NCBI GenBank assembly: GCA_021129515.1
Contig: JAJOLD010000004.1
Span: forward strand, 21,046 to 55,875
Length of the DNA stretch: 34,830 nucleotides
Reading direction: 5' to 3'
Origin: Minisyncoccota bacterium
Lineage (GTDB): Bacteria; Patescibacteriota; Minisyncoccia; Phycocordibacterales; UBA918
This document shows, piece by piece, positions 1-9,696 of the stretch; within the stretch, counting starts at the first letter, position 1, and each line of letters opens with the position of its first letter. A program made the translations under genes and the position numbers. A model generated the notes under the pieces. The model made no database searches. It was given only the letters and a program-made list of their open reading frames with translations, and had not been told where the DNA came from.

Positions 1-1
1 A

Positions 2-3000
2 ACCACTGAACCCAGTGGTGCTGAGCTCGTGGGAGAGGGTACGATACTGTCTAAGATAATAGCGGGTGACTTGAGTGTATTTGAATCAGAGGGCGCGCGT
101 TTAAATGCAGGTGATATGCGTGCGTTGACGTTACGTATGCTGACCGAGGAATTAGGGCTTGATACCGAGACGGCAGAGCAACTTGATGCCAAACATTTAG
201 CACCATTGCGTACGAAGCGTATTGAAATATGGGGTAATGCCAAGATGGACGAGACTGACCAAGCATTGGCATATGAACAGCTTGATATGGAATATGCTGA
301 AGCGCTTGCCACGATTGCACATAATACCGGAACACACAAAACAGAAACTGGTGCGGAGGTGTCAGCAGATGCCGCGGCGGACGATGCCTCCTTTGAAGCA
401 TTTATAGAGAAAGTCGGTACACCGGAAGGTGTCGAAGCCCTGCGTGCAGAGGTGCAGGAAGCAGATAGTGCCGTAGCCAAGGTGGTGGCTGATAGTGCGT
501 ATGTGCTGAGTACCGCTGCGCAAGTTGCATTGTATGAAGCACGAAAAAACGCATTGTTTGAACATCTTGCAACATTGCAAACAAGTGGTGCATCGGTTGA
601 CGTAACGGTCAAGCAGGTGTGGCATGCAGAGCTACAAGCCTTTTGGAAATTAGTGGGAGAAATATTGGGTACGCATGAGTCTCAGGGCAACAACGATGCA
701 GCAAAGGAACACGTAGTTGCTGAGCGCCCTACAAATGCAGCGTCTATGGGGGATGCCGTCAACGCTGTATCGGAGGTAGCACCTCAAGAACCTCATGTAG
801 AGGTTATTCGTGGTTCTGGAGATTCGGGAGAATCTATCCCAAAGCAGTCTCCAGATATTGAGCAAGCGATCTTTACTGAATTGCCTAGTACATTGGAAGG
901 GGTGCCGCTTAAAGAGCGTACAGGCACCTCAGCTCAGTTAGCTGAAGCGAAGAAAGAGTGTGCGGCAATTGCAGCGCAGTATGAAGATGCACTGCGCATG
1001 CATTACTCAGGCAACCTAGTGACCCGCAATGCCAAAAAAGCAGGACGATTTGTGCGCAGTCTTCGCAATGCGGGACCAGAAACATTTACGGGTGATTTGG
1101 GCAACCTGGAGAAAAAATATATTCAGGCACGACAGACGTATGTACAAACACTTGAGCGTGCGCTCGAAGAACGACGTGACCGAAAGGTGCAAAAGGGCGC
1201 AGATACCAATGCCGTGTTCAGTGACCGTAGAACAGTAAAGAGAACAGGTGATGGTGACGCAGCACATCGAGCTCTGTTTTCTGGAGAAGGACTCCGCGCC
1301 GCGGCGGCAAATAAGTTTGTGCTTGAGGTCGCAAAGCGGCGGCAAGAGATACGCTTAGAAGCAGAGCAACCAATACCTGCAGTTCGTAAGACAATGGCGT
1401 TTCTCCGTAAGCACAGGTGGGAGGCACGCGCGGGTGTGGTGGTTGTTACTGGGCTCCTTGGCGCGGCGACTGGTGGCGTGCTTGCTGGGCTTGTTGCGGG
1501 AAGTGCGCGTGGTGCGCGTATCGGAGCAGGGTTGCTTGCAGGTGGTGCGGTTGGTGCTTTGTATAACGAAGGTATGCGTGCACAGCAACAAACTAATGAG
1601 GAGACAAAACAATTTGTACAAAAAGCATTCCAGCCAGGGATGGATATTGGCTTCTACGATAAGGGCATTAAAGCAGGGGAATTTAAAGAAGAACGTATCC
1701 GTAATTGGCGAAACACACTTGCTGTTGCAGCGGGAGGTGCGACGAGTATCGGGACCGGTATGGCAACTGCCGGAGAGACAGCTGCTGAAACAACTACTCC
1801 ACCGTCTCGACCAGAGGCGCCTTCTACAGGACCAAACGTTCAGTCTGATGTTCCTGAATCATATGTTTTAACGTCGGAACAGGAGTCTAGTGCATCTCCA
1901 AAATTTCAATCAGATGAAACTCCCAAACCAACATTTGATATGTCTAGCGATAGGGTGACACCAAAACCAACGCTTAATACTGCGCAACAAGCTGACGCTG
2001 GCAGTGAACCCTCTCATGCATCGGTTGATGAAAGTGAGTCACACCCTACCAAGGGTCTCGAGCAAGGAGTACTTTCGGAGGAGCAGGTTAGTGGGAGTGC
2101 AACATCCAATGCAGTACCGGCAGCTACTTCAGTAGCAGATGTTTCAGAAGCGACTGCACCACACGAGACGTTGGCAATGCAGCATACTATCGAGTCTGGA
2201 GATACGCTCTGGGAGCTTATGGAACCACGGCTTGAACAACAGAGTACAGCATTTGCGAATCTCTCTGAAGCAGAACAGCGGCAGATGTTGACTGCGCTTT
2301 TCAATCATATTGATAATAGCAAGCAGTTGCGTGATGTTGTTGGTATGCGGAGCGATTATGCAGACATCATCCACACTGGTGAAACCCTTGATTTATCTGC
2401 AATGCAGGCTGATCTCGAATCATATATCAAAACTGGAGCATGGAAATATGCTGAAGATATAAAGGTTTTCGATGGATCCGATGTGAGCATGGCAACCGTA
2501 CAGGATCATACAGTACCAATCGAGGAACTTAAACGCTATGGATTTACGCAAGACAGAAGCAATGAGTGGCATATGGACGCGGATGCACAACGCAAGGGGC
2601 TTATTGAGTGGGTGGAAGGTCCGCAGCGTGCCGGTATTTTCGGCATGGCACCGACTGTCTATGAGCGTTTGCATGAAATGCCAATGCATCAGTTGATGCA
2701 TCAACCCGATGCAGAGCTGGACAAAGATTACAATGTGAGTGCCGTAGAGTGGCATACATGGCACACTGCAGTAGATAAGATGAAAACGGTACTCCCTCCA
2801 GACCCACAGGAAAGTCTTGGATCATACATGGATAGATACCTCGAGGTGCAAGAAGCAAATCATCTTGCAGCGAGTACACAATCTGTCGAGGGACAGCCTG
2901 AATTAGGTGAGACAATTGTAAGGAATACCGTACAAGCGTTGCATAACTCCTTGAGTGCAGAATCAACAGGTACAGCGCTGTGGTCACAGTGGGAAGCTAT

Positions 3001-3280
3001 GCAAATGGATGCGATTAAAGGTGGGAATGCACTTGACACATTGCAGTCTAACGAACAGTTCTCACATATCTTTGCAGGACAATTGACGAAGGTAATGGCT
3101 CCATTGGATAATGAAAATTTTGCGGAGTATCTGCAACGTTTCTATGCATCGGGATACCGGATTCATACCTCAGAAGGTGTGCGTATTGATCGTAATGGAT
3201 TGTTTACAGGAGACATTATAGTGGTTTCCAGAGATGGAGTGCACACATATGGTATTGCAAATAAGCAGGGAACAGATTGA
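2..3280 (+). CDS. Large membrane-associated protein with Gly/Ala-rich TM segments and a LysM-like motif; 5' end outside window
   Basis: Frame is open from base 2 (TTEPSGAELVGEG...); the listed start at 29 is GTG, so the gene is probably truncated by the window. Hydrophobic stretch AGVVVVTGLLGAATGGVLAGLVAGS; LysM-like HTIESGDTLWELM. Confidence 0.75.
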   Translation, partial: TTEPSGAELVGEGTILSKIIAGDLSVFESEGARLNAGDMRALTLRMLTEELGLDTETAEQLDAKHLAPLRTKRIEIWGNAKMDETDQALAYEQLDMEYAEALATIAHNTGTHKTETGAEVSADAAADDASFEAFIEKVGTPEGVEALRAEVQEADSAVAKVVADSAYVLSTAAQVALYEARKNALFEHLATLQTSGASVDVTVKQVWHAELQAFWKLVGEILGTHESQGNNDAAKEHVVAERPTNAASMGDAVNAVSEVAPQEPHVEVIRGSGDSGESIPKQSPDIEQAIFTELPSTLEGVPLKERTGTSAQLAEAKKECAAIAAQYEDALRMHYSGNLVTRNAKKAGRFVRSLRNAGPETFTGDLGNLEKKYIQARQTYVQTLERALEERRDRKVQKGADTNAVFSDRRTVKRTGDGDAAHRALFSGEGLRAAAANKFVLEVAKRRQEIRLEAEQPIPAVRKTMAFLRKHRWEARAGVVVVTGLLGAATGGVLAGLVAGSARGARIGAGLLAGGAVGALYNEGMRAQQQTNEETKQFVQKAFQPGMDIGFYDKGIKAGEFKEERIRNWRNTLAVAAGGATSIGTGMATAGETAAETTTPPSRPEAPSTGPNVQSDVPESYVLTSEQESSASPKFQSDETPKPTFDMSSDRVTPKPTLNTAQQADAGSEPSHASVDESESHPTKGLEQGVLSEEQVSGSATSNAVPAATSVADVSEATAPHETLAMQHTIESGDTLWELMEPRLEQQSTAFANLSEAEQRQMLTALFNHIDNSKQLRDVVGMRSDYADIIHTGETLDLSAMQADLESYIKTGAWKYAEDIKVFDGSDVSMATVQDHTVPIEELKRYGFTQDRSNEWHMDADAQRKGLIEWVEGPQRAGIFGMAPTVYERLHEMPMHQLMHQPDAELDKDYNVSAVEWHTWHTAVDKMKTVLPPDPQESLGSYMDRYLEVQEANHLAASTQSVEGQPELGETIVRNTVQALHNSLSAESTGTALWSQWEAMQMDAIKGGNALDTLQSNEQFSHIFAGQLTKVMAPLDNENFAEYLQRFYASGYRIHTSEGVRIDRNGLFTGDIIVVSRDGVHTYGIANKQGTD

Positions 3281-3335
3281 TATATTATCGACACACATGT
3301 GTGTAACACTGCAATAACAACAACAAGTAACGTGT

Positions 3336-3647
3336 ATGAGCAAAAAAATTTTACAAAAAGACATAATCCCACTTCTTGGCATCGACGCACTACCGCAAAA
3401 AGATCAGGAGACTTTTCTTGAGGATATTGGTGCACTGGTGTTGGAGAATGCCCTGCATCGCTTGGTTCGCGATATGGATGCAGCTACTAAAAAAGAGTTT
3501 GAGAGCCTTGTTGATGTGGCTGCAAATCCAGACGCATTATTTACAACGCTTGCGGAACAGTATCCAGCTTTTGATACTTTGCTTGAGGAAGAAGTGGTTG
3601 CGTTCAAACGTGAGGCAATTGCGGTTATGGGTAGTGTAACGCACTAG
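3336..3647 (+). CDS. Small acidic helical protein, DUF5663-like
   Basis: 103 aa ORF; pattern L..LGIDALPQKDQETFLEDIGALVLENALHRLVRDMD resembles DUF5663 proteins (recalled, not searched). Confidence 0.6.
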   Translation: MSKKILQKDIIPLLGIDALPQKDQETFLEDIGALVLENALHRLVRDMDAATKKEFESLVDVAANPDALFTTLAEQYPAFDTLLEEEVVAFKREAIAVMGSVTH

Positions 3648-3703
3648 TTATCAACGCAGTATGTCTCATGGCGGTGCGCGGACAATGCTATAATGACCGC
3701 ACT

Positions 3704-5863
3704 ATGGGGGGAGATACGCGTTCATTGCAAAAGGATGGGGCTGCACGTGGTACACACACTACTGCAGATTTTGATTTAATGACTTGGCAAGGACTTGCTG
3801 CAGTGCTTGCTGTGGCAAAACAGGCCGCTATGCCTGAAGATGCGTACAATCACTTTCGTGATTTGGTGCTTTCCTATGCACAAAATGGTGGCGATAAGCA
3901 CACTAAAAAAGAAATAGACGCCATCCTTACAACACTCCCCACAACTACTGCTTCTGCAACAGATAAAACTGAAAAAGCAGCAACACAAAAGACTGAGAAG
4001 ATTGACACACCAAAGCACGCACAAAAAGCAAGCCAAAAGAAAGAAGAAAAAGTCTCACCGAAAGCACCAGCGCAGCAGTCTCCACAAAAGAAAGTACTTG
4101 GAAAGCGTCGTCCAACACCGCAATTTGCTCCTGTGTCTGTGACCAAAAAGCCAGAAACTAAAGTGGAAAAAACAGCTACGCCTAAAGCAGTAGTGGAAAC
4201 ACCGTCGCCATCCAAGGAGCACGCTACTCCTGCTGCACCACCGCAGGCACGCACGAAGGCACCAGCAGTGGGCAAAAAGAACATGCCACAGAAGAAACCA
4301 TCGCCACAAGCGTCTACACCACCACCTGTGGACGCAGCACCGAGCATGGCGGAGCAGTCAGTGCCACCTACACCAACAGCTCCACCTGCACCAGCAACAC
4401 CGCATGCAGCATCTCCAGACGCAACAACAGCGGCACTCAAAACACCTGAAGAGCATAAAGTGCGTATTGCTGAGATTAAGCGTTTGGTAAATAGTCAGTT
4501 TGGGAACCCTATTACGTTGATTGACCAAGGGAACCCTATCGGGCGTGAATACATGCACGCATTGCTTGCTGCTATGAAAGCAACAGGTGGCGGTGGCACA
4601 ATCACTACAGCTATGGAGAAACTGGAAGCTGCATACACCACACTCCTTGAGAGTGGTGCCGCGGTCGCTACTGCAACGCAGACGCCACCAGCGTCAGCAC
4701 CCGCGCCTGCTGCCAAAGTGCCTGAGGCAGCACCTGCACCAAAGACCGACTTTATGCCAAAGTCTGTGACACATACAGACACGCCACCTGCTGAGTCGAG
4801 TGCACCAGAACCAGCACCTGCAGCCGTGCCAACCCCACCAGCACCTACACCTGCGACACCACCAGCAACCAACACTGCAGCTGCTGCCGCAAAAAGCAAA
4901 CCAAAGGGTATACCATCACTCGCTGATGCGCTTGATACAACCCCCTTGGCACACGTAGCCGATATGGTCACACCGGAGGTAGAACCAGAGCCTGAGGAGC
5001 CGGAGGAAGTGCCTGCTGAGGTGCAAAGTATTCCCGTACAGACTGCCGAGGATATTTCGGATATAAAAGAGACCGTCTCAGGATTGACGGATGACACAGC
5101 ATCGGAAGTGCGTGCGGTCTTGCGTAAGGAGTACACTGATTTAGAAGCAAAACGTGCAGCACATGCAAAAAAACAGGAGACCAACGATACGCCTGCTGCA
5201 ACCCCAACTCCACCACAGCAACCAGCACCAGCTCCTAAAGCAGATACTCCCGCAGCCGCTACGCCCGAACCGCCGACCACACCACCACCTACTGCGGCAT
5301 CAACCGACGATACGCCTCCCGCGACACAACATCCGCATGTCACATCGGTTGGTCCGGTTATTGTACCTAAGGAGGCGACAGAAGACGCGCCTGACACGAC
5401 CACACCTGCAGTGTCTGATCAGGGTATTCCACATATTGAAGCTGTGCCACCACACATTCATTCGGGTACCACTGTTACCAGTACGCGTGAACGTGAGCAA
5501 AGCAAAAATGATATTTTTGCCATGACTAAGACCGCACAGACAAACCAATCAGAGCTTGCATCACCCGCTGTGACAGCAGGACTGGGGCAGTTGCTCGACG
5601 AATGGGAGCATTTTAAACAAAGTGGTATGTTTGGTACTGGTCCCAGCGGAATTGACCATCCGCTGTATAAAAAACTCCAAACACGCGCAATGGCAGAGGT
5701 CTTAGCTGGACGATGGGAGGGTGCAGATCAGTCTGTGATTCGTTCTATTAAAGATTATGTAAATGCATGGCGTCATGAACAAGGGGTAGCGTATGACACA
5801 AACGAAACGTTTGAACACTATTTGCGTCGGGTGGTACAACGTATCTTAAAACGACAACAGTAG
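3704..5863 (+). CDS. Pro/Ala/Thr-rich low-complexity protein with short ordered N- and C-terminal segments
   Basis: Long ORF, listed start 3668. ATG at 3704 preferred because an extended -10 (TGCTATAAT, 3686-3694) lies inside the longer version. Confidence 0.75.
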   Translation: MGGDTRSLQKDGAARGTHTTADFDLMTWQGLAAVLAVAKQAAMPEDAYNHFRDLVLSYAQNGGDKHTKKEIDAILTTLPTTTASATDKTEKAATQKTEKIDTPKHAQKASQKKEEKVSPKAPAQQSPQKKVLGKRRPTPQFAPVSVTKKPETKVEKTATPKAVVETPSPSKEHATPAAPPQARTKAPAVGKKNMPQKKPSPQASTPPPVDAAPSMAEQSVPPTPTAPPAPATPHAASPDATTAALKTPEEHKVRIAEIKRLVNSQFGNPITLIDQGNPIGREYMHALLAAMKATGGGGTITTAMEKLEAAYTTLLESGAAVATATQTPPASAPAPAAKVPEAAPAPKTDFMPKSVTHTDTPPAESSAPEPAPAAVPTPPAPTPATPPATNTAAAAAKSKPKGIPSLADALDTTPLAHVADMVTPEVEPEPEEPEEVPAEVQSIPVQTAEDISDIKETVSGLTDDTASEVRAVLRKEYTDLEAKRAAHAKKQETNDTPAATPTPPQQPAPAPKADTPAAATPEPPTTPPPTAASTDDTPPATQHPHVTSVGPVIVPKEATEDAPDTTTPAVSDQGIPHIEAVPPHIHSGTTVTSTREREQSKNDIFAMTKTAQTNQSELASPAVTAGLGQLLDEWEHFKQSGMFGTGPSGIDHPLYKKLQTRAMAEVLAGRWEGADQSVIRSIKDYVNAWRHEQGVAYDTNETFEHYLRRVVQRILKRQQ

Positions 5864-5932
5864 TGCCTGTGTCGCATCATGGATGCGGGTTCCAATGTCC
5901 GCGTTTTACGGTACTATTAGATACACAGACCT

Positions 5933-6532
5933 ATGCATCACGCACAACTACTTATTGGAGATTTTGACGAAGCATTGGCAACGTTAGAGACCTCGGCACG
6001 TACACCAAGTGCTGATGTCTCGGTGACCTGCTACACGACTTTTGGTATTGCTGATGCTCGACAGCTCAAACAGGCTGCTCATTTAGTACCGGTACAAGAA
6101 GAAAAACGGATATTTGTCGTTGGTTTTCGAAATATAACCACCGAAGCCCAAAATGCGCTCTTGAAATTGTTTGAAGATCCGCCACACACGGCACAGTTTT
6201 ACGTGGTGAGTCCACAAGAGGATATACTGCTTCCAACACTCCGTTCGCGACTGCAGTATCGTGCCAGTGTGGGTACCACGACCACCGACACCGTGCACGC
6301 GTTTCTTACACAACCAGTTGCCGCACGCCTGGCTGAGATTGCTGATCGCAATACAAAAAAAGATACTGCATGGTTTGATGCCATACTGGCAGAGGCAGCA
6401 GTGTATATCAGTGAAGGAGGGACCACTGCTGAAAAACGTGCAGTATTGTATGTGCAGCAGTATGTCCGTGCGCGGAGTGCTTCTAAAAAAATGCTCTTAG
6501 AACACATGGCACTATCACTGACACAGCGATAA
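5933..6532 (+). CDS. DNA polymerase III delta'-like protein lacking Walker A
   Basis: Motif FVVGFRNITTEAQNALLKLFEDPPHTAQFYVVSPQEDILLPTLRSR is typical of HolB/DnaX-family AAA+ proteins; no GxxGxGKT present. Confidence 0.7.
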   Translation: MHHAQLLIGDFDEALATLETSARTPSADVSVTCYTTFGIADARQLKQAAHLVPVQEEKRIFVVGFRNITTEAQNALLKLFEDPPHTAQFYVVSPQEDILLPTLRSRLQYRASVGTTTTDTVHAFLTQPVAARLAEIADRNTKKDTAWFDAILAEAAVYISEGGTTAEKRAVLYVQQYVRARSASKKMLLEHMALSLTQR

Positions 6533-6571
6533 TTTACGTGTGTCCATGAATGCGGTACTATTAGGGGCACT

Positions 6572-7123
6572 ATGACATACGATTTTTCATCATTTGAATC
6601 CCGAGGTACTGAAATAGTAGATTGGCTCGGGAAAGAATACACCGCAATCCGCACTGGGCAGGCAACACCCGCATTGCTTGATGTGGTGAAGGTTGATTCA
6701 TACGGTGCAATGACGCCAATTAACCAGGTTGCATCGGTAGGGGTCGAAGATGCCCGAACACTCCGCATCTCTCCTTGGGATGCAGGACAGATACAGAGTA
6801 TTGAAAAAGCAATTACTGATGCTGATTTGGGCGTCTCTGTTGCCGTTGATGACAGTGGACTCCGCGTCATCTTTCCAGAGCTCACCAGTGATCGAAGAGC
6901 GCAACTCCTTAAAGTAGCAAAAACAAAACTTGAAGAAGCCCGTGTCTCTATTCGTGGTGCACGTGATGAAGTAATGAAAGGTATTGAGGCTGCAAATAAA
7001 GGAGGCGACATGAGTGATGATGAAAAATTTGATGCTAAGGAAGAACTCCAGAAACTCGTCGATACAAAAAATAAAGCACTCGAAGACATGTATACACGGA
7101 AAGAGACCGAGATTAATCAATAG
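6572..7123 (+). CDS. frr: Ribosome recycling factor
   Basis: Family sequence: RTGQATPALLDVVKVDSYGAMTPINQVASVGVEDARTLRISPWD ... DEKFDAKEELQKLVDTKNKALEDMYTRKETEI. Confidence 0.95.
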   Translation: MTYDFSSFESRGTEIVDWLGKEYTAIRTGQATPALLDVVKVDSYGAMTPINQVASVGVEDARTLRISPWDAGQIQSIEKAITDADLGVSVAVDDSGLRVIFPELTSDRRAQLLKVAKTKLEEARVSIRGARDEVMKGIEAANKGGDMSDDEKFDAKEELQKLVDTKNKALEDMYTRKETEINQ

Positions 7124-7128
7124 TAGCT

Positions 7129-8220
7129 ATGTCCATTCTTATATTCTTTCTTGTTCTTTTTGTTTTGGTGCTTGTACATGAGTGGGGGCATTTTATTGTG
7201 GCGAAGAAGAGTGGTATGCGTGTCGATGAATTTGGTATTGGGTTCCCACCAAAGTTGTTTGGTTGGCGTCGTGGTGAGACCGAGTATACCTTTAATTTGT
7301 TACCGATTGGTGGCTTTGTGCGTATTTTTGGAGAAGACCCTGATAAGCATGAAGATAGTGAAGCAATCGAAGGTTCGTTTAGCTCTAAGAGCAAAAAAGC
7401 ACAGGCTGCGGTTTTGATAGCGGGTATCACCATGAATATTTTGTTTGCCTGGCTCCTCTTTATGATTGCGCTTATGGTTGGGGTGCAGTCGTTTGTGGCT
7501 GAGGAAGACGCTGGAGCAACTGCGCAGCTGGCGATTACCGGTGTACTGCCCGAGAGTCCTGCAGCAGTGGCAGGTGTGCAACCAGGAACGGTGATTACCG
7601 CGGCAACGGTAGAGGGGACCACACTGGAAACCCTCACCCCAGGTGCATTTACTGACTTTGTGGCACAGCATCCAGGTGTGCCCGTTACGCTTGCCTATAC
7701 CTATGCAGGGGAAGCGCAGCAGGTACAGGTGGTCTCCGCGCCTGGTGTGCTCGAGGAAGCGGTTGACAGACATGCGCTCGGTGTTGCGCTTGCAATGGTG
7801 GAAGTGGTTTCAAAACCAATACATGTGGCGTTTGTTGATAGTGCCGTACAGACCGTGGTTGCACTCAAGGACATTACTATTGGTATTAGTGCGCTACTCT
7901 GGGATGCGGTTCGGCTTGAGGCAGACCTTTCCACGGTTGCGGGTCCTGTCGGTATTGTGGGGCTCGTTGATGATGCATCAGCACTTGGATTTACCACACT
8001 GCTTATGTTTACGGCGTTTATTTCACTAAACCTCGCGGTGATTAATATTTTGCCGTTTCCTGCGCTTGATGGGGGACGATTACTCTTTGTGGCAATAGAA
8101 GCACTGAAAGGCTCTCCAATTAACCCTCGCTATGTATATGCGCTTAATCTTGCGGGGTTTGTATTGCTGCTGTTGCTTATGGCGGTAGTAACGTGGAACG
8201 ACATCGCTCGGATACGGTAG
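7129..8220 (+). CDS. rseP: Site-2 intramembrane zinc metalloprotease (RseP/M50)
   Basis: VHEWGHF active site, PDZ-like middle, C-terminal NILPFPALDGGRL motif. Confidence 0.93.
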   Translation: MSILIFFLVLFVLVLVHEWGHFIVAKKSGMRVDEFGIGFPPKLFGWRRGETEYTFNLLPIGGFVRIFGEDPDKHEDSEAIEGSFSSKSKKAQAAVLIAGITMNILFAWLLFMIALMVGVQSFVAEEDAGATAQLAITGVLPESPAAVAGVQPGTVITAATVEGTTLETLTPGAFTDFVAQHPGVPVTLAYTYAGEAQQVQVVSAPGVLEEAVDRHALGVALAMVEVVSKPIHVAFVDSAVQTVVALKDITIGISALLWDAVRLEADLSTVAGPVGIVGLVDDASALGFTTLLMFTAFISLNLAVINILPFPALDGGRLLFVAIEALKGSPINPRYVYALNLAGFVLLLLLMAVVTWNDIARIR

Positions 8221-8226
8221 CAGGCG

Positions 8227-8264
8227 AAAAAAACGCGCAGCCACTTGTGGCTGCGCGTTTTTTT
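8227..8264. terminator. Bidirectional intrinsic terminator after rseP
   Basis: aaaaaaacgcgcagccac-ttgt/gtggctgcgcgttttttt: GC-rich stem flanked by A7 and T7. Confidence 0.9.
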
Positions 8265-8433
8265 GACCCCAACACTATTTCCATATAAAATGGTGGGAAC
8301 CAAAGACCGTCTATGGTCAGTTTTTGGTGGGTATGAGTATGTATATATTGTGTCTCAAAAATCCCGCAGGGGTGTCATATATATTCTGAATCTATGCAGT
8401 TATTTACTACGCACTACTAACACTACCTAACAT

Positions 8434-9696
8434 ATGAGACAAACAACACTATTCACTAAAACACAGAAAGAAGCCCCTGCTGATGAGGTGGCAAAGAACG
8501 CACAACTCCTTATTCGTGCGGGGTATATTTACAAAAATATGGCAGGAGCCTATTCTTTTCTGCCACTGGGACTCCGTGTGATTGAAAATATTAACCGGAT
8601 TATTCGTGAAGAGATGGATGCTATTGGTGGGCAAGAAGTGCATATGCCGTCACTCCAAGACCCAGAGCTCTGGAAGAAAACTGACCGTTGGAGTGATGCA
8701 CATGTCGATGTGTGGTTTAAGTCACAGCTGCAAGCAGGAGGTGAGGTTGGTTTTGGTTGGACACACGAAGAAGTAGTGACTGAACTCATGCGTAGATTTG
8801 TGTCTTCGTATAAAGATTTGCCGTTGTTTGTATATCAAATTCAAAATAAATTTCGTAATGAGGTGCGTGCAAAAAGCGGTATCATGCGGACACGAGAATT
8901 CTGGATGAAAGATCTCTACTCGTTTTGCGCCACTCAGGAAGCCCATGATGCATTTCATGAAGCATGTGCTGATGCATACATGAAGATTTTTGACCGACTT
9001 GGCTTTGGTGCTCAAACCTATAAAACATTTGCATCAGGCGGTGCATTCTCAAAGGTCAGTCATGAATTTCAAACACTTGCAGAAGCTGGTGAGGATATTG
9101 TCTATGTGAGTGAGGAGAAAGGTGTTGCGGTCAATGAGGAAGTGCTTGCAGAGGCTGACCTAACAGAACTTGGCGTGACCAAAGACGAGCTTGAAAAACG
9201 AAAGAGTATTGAAGTTGGAAATATTTTCTCACTGGGTACGAAATTCTCGGAAGCACTCGGGTTACATTTCAAAGATGAGCATGGTGAAAATCAGCCAGTG
9301 ATTATGGGTTCATATGGTATTGGTCCAGCACGTGCAATGGGTACAATAGTAGACCTACTTTCTGACGAGAAGGGGATTGTGTGGCCAGCAAGTGTCGCGC
9401 CATACCAGGTCCACCTCGTGGGACTCAATGGGAACGATGCCGAAATTCGTGACTATACCGATGGTATCTATAGCGCACTCAGGAAGCGAGGGGTGTCGGT
9501 CCTCTATGACGATAGGGATGCACGACCAGGAGAGAAATTTGCAGACAGCGACCTCCTCGGTATGCCGTACCGAGTGGTGGTGAGTAAGCGCACGAAGGAA
9601 GAGGGGATGTTTGAGGTGGTTGAGCGAAGCATGGGTGAGACCATGGCGCTTACCGAAGAAGCGCTCTACGCGAAGTTCAGTAATCAAGATACGTAA
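8434..9696 (+). CDS. proS: Prolyl-tRNA synthetase, short form
   Basis: Class II aaRS motifs: GAYSFLPLGLRVIENINRIIREEM, FRNEVRAKSGIMRTREFWMKDLYSF, GSYGIGPARAMGTIVD. About 420 aa, no large insertion domain. Confidence 0.92.
   Translation: MRQTTLFTKTQKEAPADEVAKNAQLLIRAGYIYKNMAGAYSFLPLGLRVIENINRIIREEMDAIGGQEVHMPSLQDPELWKKTDRWSDAHVDVWFKSQLQAGGEVGFGWTHEEVVTELMRRFVSSYKDLPLFVYQIQNKFRNEVRAKSGIMRTREFWMKDLYSFCATQEAHDAFHEACADAYMKIFDRLGFGAQTYKTFASGGAFSKVSHEFQTLAEAGEDIVYVSEEKGVAVNEEVLAEADLTELGVTKDELEKRKSIEVGNIFSLGTKFSEALGLHFKDEHGENQPVIMGSYGIGPARAMGTIVDLLSDEKGIVWPASVAPYQVHLVGLNGNDAEIRDYTDGIYSALRKRGVSVLYDDRDARPGEKFADSDLLGMPYRVVVSKRTKEEGMFEVVERSMGETMALTEEALYAKFSNQDT

Noticed and set aside
4495-5403. 302-aa minus-strand ORF (and 3874-4440 minus) opposite the PAT-rich gene
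   Set aside because: Ser/Gly/Val/Ala-rich mirror translation of Pro/Ala/Thr codons; low-complexity antisense artefact with no start signals.
6199-7089. 296-aa minus-strand ORF across the delta'-like gene and frr
   Set aside because: Antisense to two recognised genes, Ser-rich composition, no family features.
8265-8433. Possible ncRNA before proS
   Set aside because: Only a weak GACC/GGTC hairpin with a short T-run; not enough structure to call a ncRNA.
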